Assembly: GCF_019048865.1 (NCBI RefSeq)
Contig: NZ_CP077604.1
Location: forward strand, 2,170,001 to 2,234,000
From: Aquihabitans sp. G128
GTDB taxonomy: Bacteria; Actinomycetota; Acidimicrobiia; Acidimicrobiales; Iamiaceae
Length of the DNA: 64,000 nt
Direction: 5' to 3'
The position numbers were made by a program, and so were the translations under genes. Numbering within the stretch: the stretch's first letter is position 1; the number at the start of each line of letters is the position of its first letter. Positions 59,624 through 64,000 of the stretch are shown piece by piece. The notes below the pieces were generated by a model that saw only the letters and a list, made by a program, of their open reading frames with translations, made no database searches and was not told where the DNA came from.

Positions 59624-60893
59624 TCAGCCGACGTCGGTGGCGAGCAGGTCCTGGTCGGTCTCGCGGCGGATGACCACCCGGGCCTGCCCGTCGCGCACGA
59701 ACACCACGGCGGGGCGACCCAGCGAGTTGTAGTTCGAGCCCATGGTGCGGCCGTAGGCGCCGGTGACCGGCGTGGCGATGAGGTCGCCCACCGCCAGGCC
59801 CGCGGGCACCCGCGCCTCGGGCACCAGCACGTCGCCCGACTCGCAGTGCTTGCCCACCAGGCGCACGGTCTCGGTGCGGTCGGCGGCCACGGCCTGCGGC
59901 AGGAAGGTCTCGTAGCCGGAGCCGTAGAGCGCCGGCCGCGGGTTGTCGATGAAGCCGCCGTCGCAGGCCACGAAGGTGCGGATGCCGGGGACGTCCTTGA
60001 TGGTGCCCACCCGGTAGACGGTGAGGCCCGCCTGGGCGGCGATGGAGCGGCCCGGCTCGGCCGAGACCCGGGCGGTGATCCCGGCGTCGGCGCAGGCGGC
60101 GCGCACGACGTCGCCCCACTCGGTGATGGACGGCGCCTCCTCGCCCTCGACGTAGGCCACGCCGATGCCGCCGCCGATGGACAGCTCGGGCAGGCCCAGC
60201 TCGTTGACGAACGGCGCCAGCGCCTCGACGGCCTGGGTGAAGAAGCCGGCCACGAAGACCTGCGAGCCGATGTGGGCGTGGAGGCCCACCAGCTCGACGG
60301 CGGCGGAGGCCTGGGCCCGCTCGACGGCGCGCCGCGTCGCCGACCTTGAGCCCGAAGCCGAACTTGGAGTCGTCCTGGCCGGTCATCACGAACTCGTGGG
60401 TGTGGGCTTCGACGCCGGGGGTCAGGCGCAGGAGGACCTTGGGCACCCGGCCATCGGCGGCGTGGAGCCGCTCCAGCCGGTCGAGCTCGTCGAAGCTGTC
60501 GACGACCAGGCGGCCGACGCCGGCCTCGCGGGCCGCCACCAGCTCCTCGTCGCTCTTGTTGTTGCCGTGCAGCACGAGGCGCTCGGCCGGGACCCCCGCG
60601 GAGAGGGCGATCAGCAGCTCGCCGCCGCTGGCGACGTCGAGGTGCATGCCCTCCTCGTGGGCCAGGCGGGCCATGGCCCGGCACAGGAACGCCTTGGTGG
60701 CGTACGCCACGCCGTCGCCGAAGGCCGCCACGGCCTCACGGCAGCGGGCCCGCAGCTGCTCCTCGTCGTAGACGAACAGCGGCGTGCCGTGCTCCTCGGC
60801 CAGCGCGGCGACGTCGCAGCCGCCCACCAGGAGCTGCCCGTCGGGCCCGACCTCGGCCGAGTCCGGGAGCAGGCCCCACGGCAGGGCGCTCAC
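59624..60893 (-). CDS. lysA: Diaminopimelate decarboxylase (one-base frameshift)
   Basis: Frame-corrected length is 422 residues. PLP Lys is in VAYATKAFLCRA, with the GGELLIAL, HGNNKSDEEL and GGGIGVAYVEGE motifs; the C-terminal barrel has CESGDVLVPE. It makes lysine from meso-diaminopimelate. The frame breaks near 60331-60337 (GCGGCGCGCC): one surplus base separates FGFGLKVGDA from RAVERAQASAAVELVGLHAH. GTG 60893 overlaps the argS stop by 4 bases. Confidence 0.92.
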
Positions 60894-62494
60894 ATCGTCT
60901 CCGGCGCGGAGACCCCGAGCAGGTCGAGGCCGATGCTGAGCCCGATGCGGGCCGACTCGGCCAGCCACAGGCGGGCCTGGGTCAGCTCGGGGCTGACGCC
61001 ATCGCCCACCACGTAGCAGTCGTGGTAGAAGCCGTGGAAGGCCCCGGCCAGGTCCCGGACCCACGTGGTGACCTTGTGGGGCGCCCGGTCCTCGGTGGCG
61101 AGCCGCACGACGTCGGGCAGCTCCGAGAGGGCCCGGAGCACGTCGAGCTCGCGCTCGTGGGTGAGCAGCGACAGGTCGGCGTCGGCCAGCGGTCCCCGCG
61201 GGAAGCCGGCCTCGTCGGCGCGCCGCGTGATCCCGTGGATCCGGGCGTGGGCCATCTGCACGTAGTACACGGGGTTGTCCATGCCCTGGCTGGCCACCTC
61301 GGCCAGGTCGACCGTCTGGCGGGAGTCGATCGACTGGAGCAGGTAGGTGAGGCGGGCGGCGTCGGCCCCCACCTCGTCGACGATGTCGCGCAGCTCCACC
61401 ACGGTCCCGGCCCGCTTCGAGAGCTTCATGGGCTCGCCGTCCTTGAGCAGGTCGACCATCTGGACGATCTCGATCTCCAGCGCGTCGGCGTCGAGCCCCA
61501 ACGAGGCCATGGCCGCCTTCATCCGCACGATGTAGCCGTGGTGGTCGGCGCCCCACACGTTGATGAGCTGCTCGGCCCGGGAGAACTTGTCGCGGTGGTA
61601 GGCGATGTCGGGCAGCAGGTAGGTGTACTCGCCGTCGCTCTTGACGAGCACCCGGTCCTTGTCGTCGCCGTGGTCGGTGGACCGCAGCCAGGTGGCGCCG
61701 TCCTGCTCGTAGGCGACGCCCCGCTCGAGCAGCTCGGCCAGGGTGGTCTCGATGGCGCCGCTGTCGACCAGGGTCAGCTCGCTGAACCACTCGTCGAAGT
61801 GCACGCCGAAGGCGCCCAGCGCCTCGCGCTGGTCCTGCAGCGCCCGCTCCTCGCCCCAGACCACCGGGTCGACGTCGTCGGGCAGCTCCTGGGCCCACTC
61901 GGTGACGTACTCGCCGAGGTAGCCACCCTCCGGCGGCTCCTCGCCGGCCTTGCGCGCGGCGAGGCTCTGGCCGAACTTCTGCATCTGCACGCCGCGGTCG
62001 TTGATGTAGAACTCGCGAGTCACGGCGTGGCCGGTGCGGGTGAGCAGCCGGGCCACGGAGTCGCCGTGGGCGGCGCCCCGCGCGTGGCCGGCGTGCACCG
62101 GGCCGGTGGGGTTGGCCGACACGAACTCCACGTTCACCGAGCGCCCCTGGCCGAGGTCGGGCTTGGCGTAGCCGTCGGGGCCGGCTTCCACCACCTCGGT
62201 GAGGATGTCGTGGAGCCACGTGGGGGCCAGGTGGAAGTTCACGAAGCCGGGGCCGGCCAGGTCGACCTTCAGGACGTGGGCCGGCGGCGCGGCGCTGAGG
62301 TGCTCCACCAGCTGGGCGGCGAGCTCCCGCGGGTTGCGCCCCGCCTTCTTGGCCGTGGCCAGGGCCACGTTCGAGGACCAGTCGCCGTGCTCGCGGCGGC
62401 CGGGGCGCTCCAGGTCGACGCGCTCGGGGAGCGGATCGACGCCGAGGGCGCTCAGCGCCTCGCGGACAGCAGCGGCCAGGTCATCGCGGATCAC
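60890..62494 (-). CDS. argS: Arginyl-tRNA synthetase
   Basis: A 534-residue class I synthetase. FVSANPTGPVHAGHARGAAHG contains the HIGH-type HAGH signature, with the family's ANPTGP; KLSKRAG is the KMSKS-like loop; DALR anticodon-binding helices close the protein. GTG 62494 is preceded by GAAGGAAG. The lysA GTG overlaps its stop, and a tRNA-Arg gene lies nearby. Confidence 0.95.
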   Translation of the reverse strand: MIRDDLAAAVREALSALGVDPLPERVDLERPGRREHGDWSSNVALATAKKAGRNPRELAAQLVEHLSAAPPAHVLKVDLAGPGFVNFHLAPTWLHDILTEVVEAGPDGYAKPDLGQGRSVNVEFVSANPTGPVHAGHARGAAHGDSVARLLTRTGHAVTREFYINDRGVQMQKFGQSLAARKAGEEPPEGGYLGEYVTEWAQELPDDVDPVVWGEERALQDQREALGAFGVHFDEWFSELTLVDSGAIETTLAELLERGVAYEQDGATWLRSTDHGDDKDRVLVKSDGEYTYLLPDIAYHRDKFSRAEQLINVWGADHHGYIVRMKAAMASLGLDADALEIEIVQMVDLLKDGEPMKLSKRAGTVVELRDIVDEVGADAARLTYLLQSIDSRQTVDLAEVASQGMDNPVYYVQMAHARIHGITRRADEAGFPRGPLADADLSLLTHERELDVLRALSELPDVVRLATEDRAPHKVTTWVRDLAGAFHGFYHDCYVVGDGVSPELTQARLWLAESARIGLSIGLDLLGVSAPETM

Positions 62495-62576
62495 GGGGGA
62501 CTTCCTTCGGGCAGAGCGGGCGCCCGGCCCTCGGGGGACCGGAGCGGGCGCCGGGTGGGACGGGCGGGAGGAGCGG

Positions 62577-62948
62577 TCAGCGGCCGAGCACGGCCTCGAC
62601 CCGGCTGACGAGGTCGAGGGGCTCGAACGGCTTGGTGACGTAGTCGGCGGCGCCGGCGTCGAGGCCGGCGCGGATGTCGGCGGCCTGGGCCTTGGCCGAC
62701 AGCAGCACCACCGGGATGCCGGCCAGCTCGGGGTCGAGCTTCATCCGGGTCACCAGGTCGATGCCGCTCATGACGGGCATCATGATGTCGCTGACCACGA
62801 CGTCGGGTCGTCGGTCGGCCGCCACCTCCAGCGCCTCGGCCCCCTGGGTGGCCGAGCAGACCTCGTAGCCCTCGAGCTCGAAGTTGACGGTGAGGAGCTT
62901 CAGGATGACCGGGTCGTCGTCGACAACCAGCACGACCGTGGACGTCAT
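62577..62948 (-). CDS. Single-domain response regulator (receiver)
   Basis: A 123-residue CheY-like receiver with no output domain. Acidic pocket VVDDDP, phospho-acceptor Asp in VSDIMMPVMSG (about residue 55), LLSAKA Ser and TKPFEP Lys are all present. No histidine kinase is in the window. TAGGCT ends 6 nt before the ATG. Confidence 0.92.
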   Translation of the reverse strand: MTSTVVLVVDDDPVILKLLTVNFELEGYEVCSATQGAEALEVAADRRPDVVVSDIMMPVMSGIDLVTRMKLDPELAGIPVVLLSAKAQAADIRAGLDAGAADYVTKPFEPLDLVSRVEAVLGR

Positions 62949-62954
62949 GGGCCG

Positions 62955-62960
62955 AGCCTA
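62955..62960 (-). promoter_or_regulatory. -10 hexamer TAGGCT of receiver gene
   Basis: Ends 6 nt before ATG 62948; leaderless arrangement. Confidence 0.45.
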
Positions 62961-63031
62961 CCGACGCGGCCCGGGCCCGATGTCACCCGTTGCCCGTGGT
63001 CGACGGCGCGGTGAGAGCGGCGGCTACCGAG

Positions 63032-63060
63032 TTGGGCACCGCAGCCCCACGTTCTAGGGT
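63032..63060 (+). promoter_or_regulatory. tRNA-Arg promoter
   Basis: TTGGGC (63032-63037), 17-base spacer, TAGGGT (63055-63060), 10 bases before the tRNA 5' end. Confidence 0.65.
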
Positions 63061-63070
63061 TGCGTCCCCT

Positions 63071-63145
63071 GCCCTCGTAGCTCAGGGGATAGAGCATCGC
63101 CCTCCGGAGGCGTGTGCGGGCGTTCGAATCGCCCCGAGGGCACCA
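63071..63145 (+). tRNA. tRNA-Arg (anticodon CCG)
   Basis: A 75-nt cloverleaf with encoded CCA. Acceptor GCCCTCG pairs CGAGGGC; D stem GCTC/GAGC; anticodon loop CTCCGGA with CCG at 34-36, reading CGG; T arm GGGCG-TTCGAAT-CGCCC. The anticodon stem's outermost pair is U-U. Confidence 0.95.
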
Positions 63146-63150
63146 GGTGA

Positions 63151-63179
63151 CGAGGCCGGCTCCAGCGGAGCCGGCCTCG
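63151..63179 (+). terminator. tRNA-Arg terminator hairpin
   Basis: Perfect 13-bp arms CGAGGCCGGCTCC / GGAGCCGGCCTCG with loop AGC, 5 bases after the CCA end. No long T-tract. Confidence 0.75.
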
Positions 63180-63231
63180 CTGGTTCCGGGCCCTCCGTGG
63201 CCGGCCGCCACCGGCTGCCACCGGGTGGCGG

Positions 63232-63699
63232 CTACCAGGCGGCCGAGGCCAGGCCGCCCTGGCGGCGCAGGGCCCGGAGGCCCGCCACGCCCAGCCACAG
63301 GGCACCGGCGATCTCCAGCAGCGAGGCCACGATGCTGAACCAGCTCACCCCGCCGTGGACGAAGGTGTCGCTGAGGGCGCTCCACGTGGGCAGCCAGTGG
63401 GCGGCCGCGAAGCCCAGGGCCAGCGGGAACCCGGCCGAGACCGCCACCAGCGGGGCCGTGCGGTGCCCCACGAGCACCAGCACGATGGCCACCGCCGAGA
63501 TCACCATGCCGAGGTTGCCCACCCAGAACAGCTCGGTGCTGACGGTGTCGATGCCGCGGCGGAAGTGGTCGCCGTTGTGGAGCACGGCCGCCACGAGGAA
63601 CCCCCAGGCGGCGTGGCGGAGGCCGGCGTCGGGCTGGCGGTGGGCGGGCACGGGGCCCGTCCGGGCGTCGGACCGGGTGCCGGGGTTGGTCGTGGCCAC
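63232..63699 (-). CDS. Four-helix membrane protein
   Basis: A 155-residue protein with four hydrophobic helices (AAWGFLVAAVLHNGDHF, LGMVISAVAIVLVLVG, LVAVSAGFPLALGFAA, SIVASLLEIAGALWLGVAGL). A HNGDH motif lies in helix 1. No family name is known to me. It is divergent from a TetR gene across two overlapping operators, so it is the likely regulated target. Confidence 0.7.
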   Translation of the reverse strand: MATTNPGTRSDARTGPVPAHRQPDAGLRHAAWGFLVAAVLHNGDHFRRGIDTVSTELFWVGNLGMVISAVAIVLVLVGHRTAPLVAVSAGFPLALGFAAAHWLPTWSALSDTFVHGGVSWFSIVASLLEIAGALWLGVAGLRALRRQGGLASAAW

Positions 63700-63720
63700 G
63701 AGAGGACCTCCACGTTCGTC

Positions 63721-63752
63721 CTAGAGTGATCGCTCTAGAGGGATCGTTCTAG
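63721..63752. promoter_or_regulatory. Two overlapping palindromic operators
   Basis: CTAGAGTGATCGCTCTAG (63721-63738) and CTAGAGGGATCGTTCTAG (63735-63752) share a central CTAG. Both have 5-6 bp arms around GATC, the form of TetR operators, and lie between the divergent membrane-protein and TetR genes. Confidence 0.75.
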
Positions 63753-63790
63753 TAGCCTGGCCACCGACCGTGCAACCCTCCGGAGCTGTC

Positions 63791-64000
63791 GTGCCCGCAC
63801 CGCCCACCGCCACCGCCAACACCCGGGACCGCTTGGTGGCCACCACCGCCGCCCTGTTCCTGCACCAGGGGTTCACCGCCACGGGCGTGGGGGCGATCAC
63901 CGCCGGCAGCGGCGTGCCCACCGGGTCGCTCTACCACCACTTCCCCGGCGGCAAGGACGAGCTGGCGGCGGAGGCGCTGCGGGTGGCCGGGGCCGGCTAC
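63791..64000 (+). CDS. TetR-family regulator, 5' part (cut by window end)
   Basis: The first 70 residues of a TetR regulator. HTH region: GVGAITAGSGVPTGSLYHHF (about residues 34-53), of the TetR_C/LysR-independent AcrR kind with the SLYHHFPGGKDEL motif. GTG 63791 is chosen; GTG 63770 in the same frame is possible. Confidence 0.85.
   Translation, partial: MPAPPTATANTRDRLVATTAALFLHQGFTATGVGAITAGSGVPTGSLYHHFPGGKDELAAEALRVAGAGY

Noticed and set aside
56101-60684. One continuous frame joining thrC to lysA-region sequence
   Set aside because: Only the thrC part is real coding sequence; the upstream part is the shadow frame of hom and lysA.

Overview
The window is a chromosomal segment of a very high-GC actinobacterium. 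The gene order argS-lysA-hom-thrC ... rho-rpmE-prfA-prmC ... low-molecular-weight phosphatase-rpiB-glyA-wecA-atpZ/I-atpBEFHAGDC is the conserved actinobacterial housekeeping backbone. The protein style (ATP synthase b subunit with a signal-peptide-like N-terminus, zinc-type L31, ThrH, many leaderless starts) suggests Acidimicrobiia, perhaps Iamiaceae-like. That placement is an inference from gene content and would need a phylogeny. I see no rRNA, CRISPR array, insertion sequence or phage.

Layout. 1-6.7 kb: mixed metabolism (lipoprotein end, enoyl-CoA hydratase, MeaB GTPase, NifU-like protein, MFS transporter, hydrolase, J-domain protein). 6.9-16.9 kb: a kinase / FN3 / MoxR-ATPase / DUF58 / transglutaminase-like cluster resembling the PFNA cluster described in bifidobacteria; here the transglutaminase-like domain appears to lack its catalytic Cys and His. 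16.9-21 kb: a proline-tailed membrane protein, a Ppx/GppA phosphatase and GlpX. 21.2-24 kb: a tightly overlapping trio of WXG100-like protein, RTX-repeat protein with an M91-type HExxH peptidase domain, and lipoprotein, resembling a secreted toxin module. 24-25.6 kb: TetR regulator plus sterol-desaturase-family oxidase. 25.7-33.4 kb: complete F1Fo ATP synthase operon. 33.5-45.1 kb: wecA-like, glyA, rpiB, phosphatase, an unusual thiolase, tsaC, prmC, prfA, rpmE, rho. 45.4-56 kb: a block between rho and thrC holding thrH, a fused double ABC exporter, a TetR/MFS efflux operon and a stand-alone LigD-type polymerase. 56-64 kb: thrC, hom, lysA, argS, a receiver protein, tRNA-Arg(CCG) and a TetR gene cut by the window edge.

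Two window-wide patterns stand out. First, at least nine places need exactly one surplus base removed to restore a reading frame (kinase, transglutaminase-like gene, FN3 gene twice, Ppx, atpA, atpI, thrC, lysA; a tenth possible near 5.86 kb). All shift in the same direction and several lie in C or G runs. Because indispensable genes are hit, insertion-biased sequencing or assembly error is the simplest reading; frame-corrected spans are given below. Second, many first genes have a TANNNT hexamer ending 6-8 nt before the start codon, the signature of leaderless transcription.

Functional links: threonine synthesis has hom and thrC but no thrB in the place where other actinobacteria carry it; thrH lies beside rho instead. 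Lysine (lysA) and arginyl-tRNA supply (argS, tRNA-Arg) share one region, and the ATP synthase operon is complete from accessory genes to epsilon subunit.
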